From the NCBI RefSeq assembly GCF_000212395.1, contig NC_015499.1, positions 1,819,001 through 1,883,000 of the forward strand: DNA of 64,000 bases. The letters are read 5' to 3'. Source of the stretch: Thermodesulfobium narugense DSM 14796 (lineage in GTDB: Bacteria > Thermodesulfobiota > Thermodesulfobiia > Thermodesulfobiales > Thermodesulfobiaceae). The notes beneath the pieces were generated by a model. It was not told the DNA's origin. It did not search any database and was given only the letters and a program-made list of their open reading frames with translations. Positions 19,321-28,763 of the stretch are shown here, in pieces. The stretch's first letter is position 1. Every line of letters begins with the position of its first letter. Both the position numbers and the translations under genes were made by a program.

Positions 19321-19737
19321 ATGGATCGGAAGTCTGTTTTGGTAGCCTTTAAGAACTTTAATGTAGACAGATCTGTCTTGAAAGAGGCTACAAGGATTGC
19401 AAGGTCAAATAATGCTGTCGTTTATCTTCTGAACATAGTCGAGCGCTCTAGTTTCCTTGGGGTATATAACCCTAATGCTGAAGAAGAACTTCTTAAAAAA
19501 GCAGAAAGCGAGATTGCAAAGGCAAAAGACTATCTCAGATCAGAAGGTGTCGAAGCGTTTGGACTTGTAAGATTTGGCGAAAGAAGTGAAATAATATGCG
19601 ACGTTGCTAAAAAAATAAAACCAGTAAGAATTGTAATTGGAAACAGAGGGCTTAAAGGTATAAAGAGATTTTTGTTTGGTGGAGTACCAGAAAGAGTAGT
19701 AAAAACTTCGCCTTGCCCTGTATATGTTGTAGAATAG
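19321..19737 (+). CDS. UspA-family universal stress protein
   Basis: A 138-residue single-domain Usp. It begins with the usual SVLVAFKNFNVDRS strand-loop and ends in the nucleotide-loop region GNRGLKGIKRFLFGGVPE. The family pattern G-x2-G-x9-G-S/T has Gly where Ser/Thr is expected, so ATP binding may be altered. AAGGAGG lies 8 nt before the ATG. It is monocistronic, with its own promoter and terminator, between divergent efflux genes and convergent alaS. Confidence 0.9.
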   Translation: MDRKSVLVAFKNFNVDRSVLKEATRIARSNNAVVYLLNIVERSSFLGVYNPNAEEELLKKAESEIAKAKDYLRSEGVEAFGLVRFGERSEIICDVAKKIKPVRIVIGNRGLKGIKRFLFGGVPERVVKTSPCPVYVVE

Positions 19738-19757
19738 TTTAGAGAAAACAAACTTTG

Positions 19758-19790
19758 CCCCCGAAGTAAATTTTCGGGGGTTTTTATTTT
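19758..19790 (+). terminator. Rho-independent terminator of the usp gene
   Basis: CCCCCGAA (19758-19765) pairs perfectly with TTCGGGGG (19773-19780) across a 7-nt loop, followed by a T-rich run. On the reverse strand there is no T-run after the hairpin, so it serves the forward usp gene and not alaS. Confidence 0.93.
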
Positions 19791-19796
19791 TTATAT

Positions 19797-22361
19797 TTAT
19801 ACAGTTTTCAAAAAATCTTTTAAAGCAATGATAGCAGAGTTAAGTTTGTTAATATTTTTAATCCCACCTTGTGAAACCTTGTCTCGACCACCAGCTCCTC
19901 CACCCGTAACACTTGTAATGACCTTCGCTAATTCCTTTGCACTCAAACTTTGTGACAATTTGTCTGAAATCGACAATACGAAACTGGCGCTTTGATTATT
20001 AACCGAATAAATAAACAATATCAAATTATCAAAACGATTTCTTGCCAAATCAACAAAAAAAAGCATATCTTCGCTAGCAAAACCATCTAAATTTTCAGAG
20101 TATAAGGAAAATTTCCCAATCTCTTCTACAGTAAGGTTGTTAGCTTTCATTCTCAAATAATTCATGGTAACTTCTCTAAGTCGCTTTTTAGTTTCATCAA
20201 AATCTTTCAAAATAGAAAGTGACTTTTTCAGCGGAGAACCGCTTGCATCCAAAATTTTATCTATTTCATCAAGGTCTTTTCGTTTTTGTTGAAAATATTT
20301 TAAAGCTTTAAGTCCAGTAAACGCTTCAATCCTCCTAACAGAACTTGCAATAGACTCTTGTTTCACAATAACAAATGTACCAATTTCACCAGTCATTTTC
20401 ACATGAGTACCACCACACAGTTCTGAAGAAACGCTGTCAATACTTACCACTCTAACCCTGGACTTATATTTGTCTGAAAACAAAGCTATAGCACCTGATT
20501 TTATTGCATCCTCAAGATCCATTTCCTGAACTATAACTTTAAAATTTTCCATTATTATTTTGTTTACAGATCTTTCAATATCAGCAATATCTTCATCAGA
20601 CAAAGCATTTGAAAAAAAGTCAAATCTTAATAGTTCATCTGAAACAAACGAACCTTTTTGTTTAACAGTCTCACCAAATTTTTCTCTAAGTACAGCATGT
20701 AGAATATGAGTACAGGTATGATTGCTTGAAGATAATCTTCTACGCTTTATATCAATTTCTGCCTCTACATAATCCCCAGCGCAAAAGCTTCCAGATTCTA
20801 CCTTCCCAAAATGAAATATTGCATCCTTTTCCCTTTGCACACTTGTTACTCTAAATGTAGAATTTTCTGATACAATATAGCCGATATCAGAAACCTGACC
20901 ACCGCTCTCCGGATAAAAAGGAGTCTTATTCAGGATAATATAGCCTTCTTCCCCAGCTAATAGGCTTCTTACTTCATTATTATTTTTGTATATACCAAGT
21001 ATTTTTGAATTAGTTTTAAGGTTATCATAACCAACAAATTCTGAAGTAAAAGAAGTAGTTATAATTTCGTCTACAAACTGGGACCCCTGTCTAGAAAGAT
21101 TCTTTCTTTGCATCAACAGTTCGTTAAATCCCTCAATATCAACCCCTATATTGAATTCTGCAGCCATTTCTTTAGTTAACTCAACAGGAAAGCCATAAGT
21201 ATCATAAAGCAAGAATGCAATTTCTCCAGAAATAATACCATCTTTTTTAATTTGAGGCATTAATTTGTTAAACATGCTTAAACCATCTTTGAGACTCTGA
21301 GAAAATTTTTCTTCTTCCGATCTTATAGCATCTATAATATAATCTTTTTTCTCAAAGAGTTCAGGATATGAATGACGGTAAATGTTAGAAACGGTTGGAA
21401 CTGCCTTATATATGAATGGAGTCTGATATCCTGACAAGTGTGAAAAGGTAAGAGCCCTTCTCAGAAGTCTTCTGACTACATAGCCCCTCCCTTCATTCGA
21501 AGGAAGTACCCCATCTGAAATTGCAAAAACAGCACCTCTTAGATGATCAGACATAACTCTTAATGGAATAATCCCTTTTCCTTTGTATTCTATTCCCGTA
21601 ATAGAAGAGAGCTTTTCAATAATAGGATATATTAAGTCTGTCTCATAATTAGAATCCTTTCCTTGTAAAACTGAGGCTATCCTTTCAAGTCCCATTCCGG
21701 TATCTATACCCTTTTTACTAAGTAAAGTTAAGTTAGATTCTTCATCTCTATTGTACTGCATAAAAACAAGATTCCAAATTTCAAGAAACCTATCACAATC
21801 ACATAGAGGCGAACAATCAGGTCTCTTACAACCAAAATTTTCTCCTCTATCATAGTATATTTCAGAACAGGGGCCACAAGGACCTACGGGTCCAGCAGAC
21901 CAAAAATTATCCTTTTCACCTGATCGATAAATCTTTTCAGCAGGTATGTCTAAAGACCTCCAAATCTCATATGACTCATCGTCATCCTTGTATATAGTTA
22001 TAAAAAGCCTTTCCTTTTGCAAATGTAAAACTTCTGTAACAAAAACCCACGCAAAAGGGATAGCTTTCTCTTTAAAGTAGTCGCCAAAGGAAAAGTTACC
22101 CAACATCTCAAAAAACGTATGATGTCTGGCGGTTTTTCCTACCTCTTCAATGTCATTGGTTCTCAAACATTTCTGAGAAGTGGTTGCTCTTTTGAAGGGC
22201 GGTTCTTCTCTTCCTAAAAAATATGGCTTGAATGGAACCATTCCTGCAATTGTAAACAAAATTGTTGGATCTTCTGGAACAAGCGAAAAACTTGGTAAAA
22301 CAGTGTGGCCTCTCTCTTTAAAATAATTTAAAAAAAGGCGTCTAATGTCATCTGAAGTCAA
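19797..22361 (-). CDS. alaS: Alanyl-tRNA synthetase
   Basis: Charges tRNA-Ala with alanine. The 854-residue full-length enzyme shows the class II catalytic core (FTIAGMVPFKPYFLG, the HHTFFEMLGNFSFGDYF segment), the editing domain with zinc ligands in HTCTHILH and CGGTH, and the C-terminal DHHA1 domain with GGGAGGRDKVSQGG. The start is TTG (22361) with GGAGG 8 nt upstream. Confidence 0.98.
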   Translation of the reverse strand: MTSDDIRRLFLNYFKERGHTVLPSFSLVPEDPTILFTIAGMVPFKPYFLGREEPPFKRATTSQKCLRTNDIEEVGKTARHHTFFEMLGNFSFGDYFKEKAIPFAWVFVTEVLHLQKERLFITIYKDDDESYEIWRSLDIPAEKIYRSGEKDNFWSAGPVGPCGPCSEIYYDRGENFGCKRPDCSPLCDCDRFLEIWNLVFMQYNRDEESNLTLLSKKGIDTGMGLERIASVLQGKDSNYETDLIYPIIEKLSSITGIEYKGKGIIPLRVMSDHLRGAVFAISDGVLPSNEGRGYVVRRLLRRALTFSHLSGYQTPFIYKAVPTVSNIYRHSYPELFEKKDYIIDAIRSEEEKFSQSLKDGLSMFNKLMPQIKKDGIISGEIAFLLYDTYGFPVELTKEMAAEFNIGVDIEGFNELLMQRKNLSRQGSQFVDEIITTSFTSEFVGYDNLKTNSKILGIYKNNNEVRSLLAGEEGYIILNKTPFYPESGGQVSDIGYIVSENSTFRVTSVQREKDAIFHFGKVESGSFCAGDYVEAEIDIKRRRLSSSNHTCTHILHAVLREKFGETVKQKGSFVSDELLRFDFFSNALSDEDIADIERSVNKIIMENFKVIVQEMDLEDAIKSGAIALFSDKYKSRVRVVSIDSVSSELCGGTHVKMTGEIGTFVIVKQESIASSVRRIEAFTGLKALKYFQQKRKDLDEIDKILDASGSPLKKSLSILKDFDETKKRLREVTMNYLRMKANNLTVEEIGKFSLYSENLDGFASEDMLFFVDLARNRFDNLILFIYSVNNQSASFVLSISDKLSQSLSAKELAKVITSVTGGGAGGRDKVSQGGIKNINKLNSAIIALKDFLKTV

Positions 22362-22438
22362 GGGGCAAACCTCCTACATTTCAATCTAAGCAAGAATTTA
22401 AATATTTTAAATATTATATCTATATTATATAAACAAAG

Positions 22439-23077
22439 TTACATAAAGCGTAGCACTTCACTAACGCTTTTGCGTTTTGGTGGAACCAGATCTTTTATTG
22501 CAGGTTTTCCTAAAGGTATAGTAGCAACAATCTTATCATTTTCTTGAATCCCAAGAATCTTGCCCATTTCCTTTCTTGCAATATTTGGTGCAGTCATCCA
22601 ACAACTTCCATAACCTAATATATGTGCAGCAATCTGAAGTTGCAAAATACTTGCTGAAACGCTTTGTATTGATGCCTCGTAGGCAAAAGAAGGTTCATCT
22701 TCTTCTACAAAGTACTCATTTATAAAATCCATTACAGACTTGTATGGTTTCGCAATAGCAAATATTACAACGGGAGCCTCTTTAAAGAAGGTAAAATAAA
22801 AACTCGATTTTGAAATGAGTTTTATCTGCCTGGCATCCTTTTCTTTATCAAGAGTAGATGCTAGAAATTCAAGCTTTTTGAGAACTGCATTTGCAAGCTC
22901 TTCCTTTACACCATTATCATACACCGCGACATATTCCCACGGTTGAGAATTAGTTGCAGATGGAGACATAGTTGCGATATATATAATTTTTTCAATATCC
23001 TCTTTTGGGACTGAATCAGGTAAAAATTTTCTATGAGATCGCCTACTCAAAAGAACTTTAACAAAATCTTCTTGCAT
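22439..23077 (-). CDS. Nitroreductase-family flavoprotein
   Basis: A 212-residue FMN-dependent oxidoreductase. The FMN-contact region SRRSHRKF (9-16) and the SPSATNSQPWEYVAV segment are characteristic. A second FMN segment is HILGYGSCWM. I choose the third of three tandem ATGs (23077), 6 nt from GGAGG; the frame extends to 23119 without a better site. The physiological substrate is unknown. It stands between alaS and the slipin gene on the same strand. Confidence 0.88.
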   Translation of the reverse strand: MQEDFVKVLLSRRSHRKFLPDSVPKEDIEKIIYIATMSPSATNSQPWEYVAVYDNGVKEELANAVLKKLEFLASTLDKEKDARQIKLISKSSFYFTFFKEAPVVIFAIAKPYKSVMDFINEYFVEEDEPSFAYEASIQSVSASILQLQIAAHILGYGSCWMTAPNIARKEMGKILGIQENDKIVATIPLGKPAIKDLVPPKRKSVSEVLRFM

Positions 23078-23147
23078 CATCATCCTCCATCTTATATTTT
23101 TACAAAAGAGATATCTCAAATGTGCAGATTTTGAAATTTTAAAATGC

Positions 23148-23954
23148 TTATTTATCCTCTTTTTCTACACTTTGTAAATATGCAGGATTGAAAATGTGGC
23201 TCAAGAGGTTTATTGGAATAGGAAGTATAGTAGTTGTGTTTCTCTCAGGAGAAATATCAGCAATTGTTTGTAAAAACCTTAGCTGAATGGTTAAGGGGTT
23301 CTGCGCCATAACTTCGGCAGCCTGTTTTAGTTTCTCTGATGCCTGAAATTCTCCATCTGCGATAATAACCTTTGCTCTTCTGAGCCTTTCCGCTTCAGCC
23401 TGTTTAGCTATAGCCCTTTGCATCTCTTGAGGTATTTCAACGTCTTTTAACTCAACTACGCTTACTTTAATGCCCCATGGGTTAGTTTGTTCGTCTATAA
23501 TTTGTTGAAGTCTGTGGTTTATGGCTTCTCTTTGTGACAACATTTCATCAAGCTCAGATTGACCAAGAACTGATCTCAAAGTAGTTTGTGCAATTTGAGA
23601 TGTGGCTCTCACAAAATTCTCAACTTTAAGCACTCCAAGTTCAGGATCAACTAATCTAAAATATACTACTGCATTTACCCTCACAGGAACATTATCCTTT
23701 GTAATGATCTCTTGTGGAGGGACGTCCATTGTAATAGTTCTTAAATCTACCTTTACCATTCTTTCAACAAAAGGAATTAAAAGTATAAGACCTGGTCCTC
23801 TCACTCCTACAAATCTTCCTAATCTAAAAACAACACCTCTTTCATACTCCTGAGTAATTCTTATAGCACTTGGAAGAACTATTGCAATTACAAATATTAC
23901 AAATAAAATAAAAATTAAAACTGAACTAAAAGCAAATCTAACAATCTCGTACAT
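23148..23954 (-). CDS. Slipin (stomatin/SPFH family) membrane protein
   Basis: A 268-residue stomatin-like protein: an N-terminal membrane helix (about 5-30) followed by the SPFH/Band 7 domain ([21 protein letters not shown] in parts: [21 protein letters not shown]) and a charged helical [17 protein letters not shown] region. Family partners are the NfeD proteases, which cleave stomatin tails, and an nfeD gene lies 49 nt further upstream on this strand. This pair is likely an operon. AAAGGAGG lies about 5 nt before the ATG. Confidence 0.93.
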   Translation of the reverse strand: MYEIVRFAFSSVLIFILFVIFVIAIVLPSAIRITQEYERGVVFRLGRFVGVRGPGLILLIPFVERMVKVDLRTITMDVPPQEIITKDNVPVRVNAVVYFRLVDPELGVLKVENFVRATSQIAQTTLRSVLGQSELDEMLSQREAINHRLQQIIDEQTNPWGIKVSVVELKDVEIPQEMQRAIAKQAEAERLRRAKVIIADGEFQASEKLKQAAEVMAQNPLTIQLRFLQTIADISPERNTTTILPIPINLLSHIFNPAYLQSVEKEDK

Positions 23955-24003
23955 CTTAACCTCCTTTCAAAACTTTTTAATATAGTTTAGTTAATTATAT
24001 AAC

Positions 24004-25305
24004 TTAAGTTGTTTCTACTTTTCTCACTTTAAGCACAATACCTTCTTTCCCTACTATTTTTACCATATCGCCAACTTTATAAATTTGATCGTCTACTGGT
24101 TTTGCACTCCAAAGTTCTCCATCGAAAAAAACTAAAAGCAATTTTGTGCCTTCTCTGACATCTTTTACTTCGACTTCCTTGTCAATAATATTGGAAAAAT
24201 CTATAAATGGCTTTTTTCTTCTGGTTCCTAGAACAAGATAAAAAAGCATAGCTATCAATAAACCAGTTAATATAGCAGCCGGGATTGCAACTGTAAGAAC
24301 TGATGGATAGCCCAATCTTTCAGAAGGTTCAAAAAGCATGAACATCCCAAAAACTAAACTTATAATACCACCTATAGTCAAAATACCGAAAGAGGATACA
24401 AAAATCTCTGTAACAAAAAGAACAACAGCAAATCCTATAAAAAGTAGTCCTGTGATATTAAATGGTATATTCCCAAGCGCAAAAAATGATAACACAACGC
24501 ATATGAAACCAATAATTCCTGGAAAAATTAACCCAGGACTTGCCAACTCAAATATAATTCCATAGATTCCGATCATCATTAATATACTTGCCACAGTAGG
24601 ATTTGAAATAAGATGTAAAAAATTTTCAAAAAAAGACATTTTATAATACACAAAATTTGGCTCTAAATTTAAGGTCACTTTATTATTATCAGCTACAACT
24701 GTCCTACCATTCGCTTGAGAAACTAAAGAATCTAAATCTTTAGCCACCATATCTACTGCACCTTCTTTAAGTGCCTCTGAATCGTTTAGACTTTGACTAT
24801 TTAATACCGAGTTTTGAGCCCAATTTTCATTTCTTCCATGAATTTTCGCAAGACTCCTAATATATGAAGCTGCATCTTGAGCTGCCTTTTCAAGTAGGGT
24901 CTTATCATTTCCCCCTCCAATCATCACAGGATGAGCAGCGCCTATAGAAGTATTGGGAGACATAACAGCCAAAGAGGACGCTTCTACAATAAAAGTACCT
25001 GCAGATGCTGCCCTTGCACCAGATGGGTATACAAAGCTTGCAACAGGCACCTTTGATTTTAAAATAGATTGAACTATCTCTCTCATAGATTGATCAAGCC
25101 CCCCAGGCGTATCAAGTTCTATTACTATAAGTGACATATTATTGTTGTTTGCGCTATCAATACCACTTTTTATATACCTTGCCACCACGGGGTCTATTGC
25201 ACCATTAACCTGTAGAACTAAAATTCCTCCTGCATAAGCTTTATGAAAAAAAGACAAAGTAAAACAAAACAAAAAAGTTATGATTATAAGATTAAAATAT
25301 CTCAT
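24004..25305 (-). CDS. nfeD: NfeD membrane-bound serine protease
   Basis: A 433-residue long-form NfeD (1510-type ClpP-class protease). A signal peptide (1-25) leads to the protease domain, with LDTPGGL (65-70) and the nucleophile Ser101 in ARAASAGTFIVEA. Several membrane helices (about 235-355) follow, and the C-terminal NfeD OB-fold domain (about 370-433). Archaeal relatives cleave the C-terminus of the partner stomatin, and the neighbouring slipin is the likely substrate. Confidence 0.94.
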   Translation of the reverse strand: MRYFNLIIITFLFCFTLSFFHKAYAGGILVLQVNGAIDPVVARYIKSGIDSANNNNMSLIVIELDTPGGLDQSMREIVQSILKSKVPVASFVYPSGARAASAGTFIVEASSLAVMSPNTSIGAAHPVMIGGGNDKTLLEKAAQDAASYIRSLAKIHGRNENWAQNSVLNSQSLNDSEALKEGAVDMVAKDLDSLVSQANGRTVVADNNKVTLNLEPNFVYYKMSFFENFLHLISNPTVASILMMIGIYGIIFELASPGLIFPGIIGFICVVLSFFALGNIPFNITGLLFIGFAVVLFVTEIFVSSFGILTIGGIISLVFGMFMLFEPSERLGYPSVLTVAIPAAILTGLLIAMLFYLVLGTRRKKPFIDFSNIIDKEVEVKDVREGTKLLLVFFDGELWSAKPVDDQIYKVGDMVKIVGKEGIVLKVRKVETT

Positions 25306-25307
25306 AA

Positions 25308-26501
25308 CTAATTAACCATTATTTGAATGTGTAAGGGACCAATTGCATAAGTATCTTCTGCTGCAAGAATACTAACCTTGACTTTACTCTGATAGGATAA
25401 ATTTTTAATATTTCTTATCGCATTATAAAGAACAGGATATGATACGTTCCCAACAGTTCCGGTTAAAGGATCTGGAACAATCCCCCTTAACTTCGCTACG
25501 TGATTGGTCTCTTGTAACAAGAGTCCTAGTTTAGCAAGAAGCAAATTGCTGTCAAGATTTGGATCTATTTCAGCAGATACTATTGTTTCATCCTTTCTAA
25601 AAACAAGATTGTTTTCAAAAACTTGAAGAGAGGCAAGAATATGTTTCTCACCAACCACAACGTTGCCCTCAGAAAGTATCCTCACCGCAAATTGAATATT
25701 GTTTCTTGCCATCAAGTTAATAGAATCAACAATATTTTGCTTTGGGATAAAAAGAACAGTATCAGTATTTTTTAGCCCCAATTCATTTACAAGAATAGAG
25801 TTGGTCCTTTGTATAAAATCATTTAGTTCACTTTCACACATCGTTTTGTCTCCGCCCTGAATTATTGTTTGAGCAATTATTTGATGTGCCTCAAATTGAA
25901 GCTTGCCTGTCCTAAGAGACTGAATTGATGTTTTTAGCTTATCTAGCAAGGCTCTCGAAGAACTAATATCGTTTAATAAATTTTCTTTTTCAGAATTTAA
26001 AGAAGCAATTTTTTCATCCAGCAAGGATTTTTGATATTCCATTTCTTTTATATGAGAAAGAGCTAGTTTATTTTCGTTTTTTAGATTTATAGTATCTAAA
26101 ATAAGTTTTCGCTTTTCATTATTGACGTTATCTAGATCAAGCTTAAGATTTTTCAATTCATCTGAACTTTTATTGTACTCCTGTAAAAGCCTATCCTTTT
26201 CTTGTGCCAAATTATTTTTTTCTTTTGTGAGAACAGAAATCTCTTCTTTTAAGGTCTGAAGACCAAAAAGAGCTACTCTCGCATTTTGAGAAAGAGAAAG
26301 CATAACAACAACAGTTATTGCAGCTATTAAAATTCCTGAACTAACAGACATAAAGGTTGCAGTATGTTTAGGTCTTAGACCAAAAATAGAAAGCTTTTTT
26401 TTGCCAGCTTTTTTCCCTAATTTATCTGCGATGTAGGCAACTACCGCGCTAAGAACAAGAAGAATTGGTATAAAATAGAACCCTAATTCTAAGTGTCCCA
26501 C
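25308..26501 (-). CDS. DUF3084 coiled-coil membrane protein
   Basis: A 397-residue DUF3084 protein. Two membrane helices (about 9-26 and 52-71) flank the signature LGKKAGKKKLSIFGLRPKH segment. A long coiled coil (about 83-205) and a globular domain follow. I know of no experimentally established function. The start is GTG (26501), overlapping the LptF/LptG gene by 13 nt; nfeD begins 2 nt after its stop. The place inside an envelope operon suggests a cell-envelope role. Confidence 0.88.
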   Translation of the reverse strand: MGHLELGFYFIPILLVLSAVVAYIADKLGKKAGKKKLSIFGLRPKHTATFMSVSSGILIAAITVVVMLSLSQNARVALFGLQTLKEEISVLTKEKNNLAQEKDRLLQEYNKSSDELKNLKLDLDNVNNEKRKLILDTINLKNENKLALSHIKEMEYQKSLLDEKIASLNSEKENLLNDISSSRALLDKLKTSIQSLRTGKLQFEAHQIIAQTIIQGGDKTMCESELNDFIQRTNSILVNELGLKNTDTVLFIPKQNIVDSINLMARNNIQFAVRILSEGNVVVGEKHILASLQVFENNLVFRKDETIVSAEIDPNLDSNLLLAKLGLLLQETNHVAKLRGIVPDPLTGTVGNVSYPVLYNAIRNIKNLSYQSKVKVSILAAEDTYAIGPLHIQIMVN

Positions 26502-27586
26502 TTGACAACCATAAATATCCCAAAGATTGTAATTAATATGTCCGCTCCGAATGAAGCTATAAAGGGAGGAAGGTAACTCATATAACCTAGGGTTGTAAAC
26601 AGGCTAAAAATTAGATAATAGAAAAGAACAGTAGTTATAGCAATGCCAAAACCTATAGCAGATGACTTTCTTTCAGAAGCTATTCCAAAAGCTACACCTA
26701 TACATGCAAAAGCAAAACACGCAAATGGAAGAGAAAGTTTGTTATATAAATCAACGTACAAAGACTTATCGACAATGTCTTTGGAATTTGAAAGATAGCT
26801 CAATAACTCAAAAAAGCTCATATCTCTAGGCTTTTTTGTAGGCAAAGCCTTTACAGTTTGAGGCAAAACCCCAAGAGGAACAATTAATTTTTCGAAATCA
26901 AGTCTCCCCACAATAATTCCATCCTTTGAAAATTCATAAGACAATCCCTTTGATGCTACCCATCTGTTACCTGTAAATGAAAGTTCACTTGAATAAATTG
27001 TTCTTTTCAAAAACTCATTGTCAAATTCCTGAATATAAACGTCTTGTAAAGACATTGTAGCAGGTTTATAGTCTTTTGCGAAGATTATAAATTTTGGTTG
27101 AGGGCTATCAGGAGGCAACTTAAATAAAACATTTTGCCTTTCGGTATTAAGCTCTTTTTTTAGGTCCTTTGCAATAATATATCTACTTTTATCTAACAGA
27201 GGATAGGCTAGTTTTTCAAATGTAAAAAAAGAGACTGTTGAAAAAATAATGCCAATTATTATAAAGGGCAAAGAAAATTTGAAAATAGACAAGCCTGCAG
27301 ATCTTAAAGCTACAAGCTCCCAATTTGATGAAATCCTGGAAACTGCCATCAAAACACCTAAAAGAGTTGCCATTGGAAAAGCAAACGCTATAGAATAAGG
27401 CAGCCCACAAGCAGCAAGTTTTGCGCCTGTCAAAAACGACCCTTGATTATCAGCAACTAATTTTATGGTTCTCATTGATTCCCCAGCCAACATCAATCCA
27501 GAAAACGCAAGAAGGCCAAAGAAAAAAAAAGGTAAAAAATCTTTCAATATATAAGACCAAAAAAGTTTATTTAAAAGAAGCCTCAT
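26489..27586 (-). CDS. LptF/LptG-family LPS export permease
   Basis: A 365-residue inner membrane permease of the LPS ABC exporter. Three N-terminal helices (about 12-30, 55-80 and 98-120), a periplasmic beta-jellyroll (about 130-260) and three C-terminal helices follow the YjgP/YjgQ plan. Only one LptF/G gene is present here; the second copy and lptB are not in the window. It overlaps the lptA-like gene by 4 nt. The start is ATG at 27586. Confidence 0.9.
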   Translation of the reverse strand: MRLLLNKLFWSYILKDFLPFFFFGLLAFSGLMLAGESMRTIKLVADNQGSFLTGAKLAACGLPYSIAFAFPMATLLGVLMAVSRISSNWELVALRSAGLSIFKFSLPFIIIGIIFSTVSFFTFEKLAYPLLDKSRYIIAKDLKKELNTERQNVLFKLPPDSPQPKFIIFAKDYKPATMSLQDVYIQEFDNEFLKRTIYSSELSFTGNRWVASKGLSYEFSKDGIIVGRLDFEKLIVPLGVLPQTVKALPTKKPRDMSFFELLSYLSNSKDIVDKSLYVDLYNKLSLPFACFAFACIGVAFGIASERKSSAIGFGIAITTVLFYYLIFSLFTTLGYMSYLPPFIASFGADILITIFGIFMVVKWDT

Positions 27587-28149
27587 TGTCCTGTGTTTGT
27601 ATTAGTTTCAGAAGAATTGTTCGTATCTTTTTTTGAAGAAGTTTCTACGTTGGCTGACTTCACGTTTGTTCCTTCAATCTTACCTGTTTTTAAATTTATA
27701 GAAAACTTATCACCTGTCATTCTGGAAGAAGAAGAACCAATTGAAGCGTTTCCAATTAATGTAGCTATATCATCAGACAAAGTTAGCTCGTTACAGGAAA
27801 AAGAATATTCTTTATAAACTCCGTCTTTAACGTTAAAGGCATCTACATTAGTTTTGTTATCTGATTTCTTCAAAATAATTTTTTTCGCTAGAAAACTTAC
27901 ATCTTTTCCACTTAATTTGCCATTAAAAAGGTCTAGGACAGATGTATTAGGATAATATTCTGCCTTTTCACCAGTAAACTCGTAGTCCTTGTAAGTAATT
28001 ACAACATTTCCCTCGGCAACCCAAGTGCCAGAGCCAAAATCAAGATATACTTGATCTGCTTTTACATTTGGAGTTTCAGCAAAAGAAATGCCTGTAAGCA
28101 AAAACAATGTTACAAAAAAAACTAAAAAAATTCTTATAAAATTCAACAT
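27583..28149 (-). CDS. lptA: LptA/OstA-like periplasmic LPS transport protein
   Basis: A periplasmic beta-jellyroll bridge for LPS, 188 residues from the chosen ATG. A signal peptide with likely cleavage after SFA precedes the OstA-like repeats (ADQVYLDFGSGTWVAEGNVVI, in parts ADQVYL and AEGNVVITYKDYEFTGEKAEY). The C-terminus is Ser/Thr/Asn-rich. I choose the ATG at 28149, just after GGAGG; the frame is open to 28200, and the TTG at 28146 is an equal candidate. The gene heads a reverse operon lptA-lptF/G-DUF3084-nfeD-slipin. Confidence 0.84.
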   Translation of the reverse strand: MLNFIRIFLVFFVTLFLLTGISFAETPNVKADQVYLDFGSGTWVAEGNVVITYKDYEFTGEKAEYYPNTSVLDLFNGKLSGKDVSFLAKKIILKKSDNKTNVDAFNVKDGVYKEYSFSCNELTLSDDIATLIGNASIGSSSSRMTGDKFSINLKTGKIEGTNVKSANVETSSKKDTNNSSETNTNTGQ

Positions 28150-28305
28150 TCCCTCCAAAATTAAGGTTTTAATTTTAAAGCTATTATTTTTAGCTATCAA
28201 CTATATTAAATACATTATATATTATAAATGAAATAAGATTAGATTAATTTTAAAAAAGCATAAGCTTTACACTTGAACAATTATAAATATCCTTTTAAAC
28301 ATCTG

Positions 28306-28321
28306 GTTGACAAAAACCAAC
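28306..28321. promoter_or_regulatory. Palindromic box 1 at the feo promoter
   Basis: GTTGACAAAAACCAAC is a 16-bp imperfect palindrome that includes the whole -35 box (TTGACA). It matches box 2 at 11 of 16 positions, 36 bp away. A metal-dependent repressor (DtxR-, MntR- or Fur-like) is likely by context. Confidence 0.5.
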
Positions 28322-28335
28322 AATTATACTAAACT
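28307..28335 (+). promoter_or_regulatory. feo operon promoter
   Basis: A consensus -35 TTGACA (28307-28312) is followed after 17 nt by TAAACT (28330-28335). The first start codon, at 28373, lies 38 nt downstream. Both palindromic boxes overlap or abut it, so repression by steric block is likely. Confidence 0.65.
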
Positions 28336-28341
28336 TTAATT

Positions 28342-28357
28342 GTTAGTCAAAACTAAC
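28342..28357. promoter_or_regulatory. Palindromic box 2 at the feo promoter
   Basis: GTTAGTCAAAACTAAC is a perfect 6+6 palindrome around CAAA, placed at the expected transcription start. It repeats the pattern of box 1. Confidence 0.58.
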
Positions 28358-28372
28358 TTTGGAGGAAAAATT

Positions 28373-28549
28373 ATGGATATTTTATTTATTTTATTAGTAG
28401 GCATTGTTTCCTTTTTTGTGTTATATAAAATTTTCTCAAAAAGAAAAACTATATGCGACAGTTGTCCCAACAAAGCTTGTAAAACAAAAGATTTTAACTG
28501 CTGTGATCTAGAAACCTTTCCCAAGGAGGAAAAAGATGGTTCTAAATAA
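28373..28549 (+). CDS. FeoB-associated Cys-rich membrane protein
   Basis: A 58-residue protein: one N-terminal membrane helix (MDILFILLVGIVSFFVLY) and a cytoplasmic Cys cluster CDSCPNKAC ... NCCDLE. It resembles the small FeoB-associated Cys-rich proteins of feo operons. The ATG at 28373 is preceded by GGAGG at 28361, 7 nt away; the frame opens earlier, but without a site. It overlaps feoA by 14 nt. Its role may be iron binding or FeoB assembly, by context only. Confidence 0.8.
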   Translation: MDILFILLVGIVSFFVLYKIFSKRKTICDSCPNKACKTKDFNCCDLETFPKEEKDGSK

Positions 28550-28763
28550 GGCATTAAAAAACAAAAAGTATAGAGTAATTGACATAAAACTAGATGAAAA
28601 GCTTGCAAGAAGACTTCAAGAGTTGGGAATAGTAAAAGGCGGAAAAATTCACATGATAAGAAAGGCTCCTCTAGGAGATCCTATACACATCTGCGTAAAC
28701 GGTCAAAATATTTCGCTAAGGAATTCGGTTTGTTCAGGCATCGTTATAGAAGAAGACAAATAG
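28536..28763 (+). CDS. feoA: Ferrous iron transport protein FeoA
   Basis: A 75-residue SH3-like FeoA protein that modulates FeoB. The hallmarks are the LARRLQELGIVKGGKI core and the C-terminal VCSGIVIEE strand. It overlaps the upstream Cys-rich protein gene by 14 nt, and feoB starts 34 nt before its stop. AAGGAGG lies about 6 nt before the ATG. Confidence 0.94.
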   Translation: MVLNKALKNKKYRVIDIKLDEKLARRLQELGIVKGGKIHMIRKAPLGDPIHICVNGQNISLRNSVCSGIVIEEDK

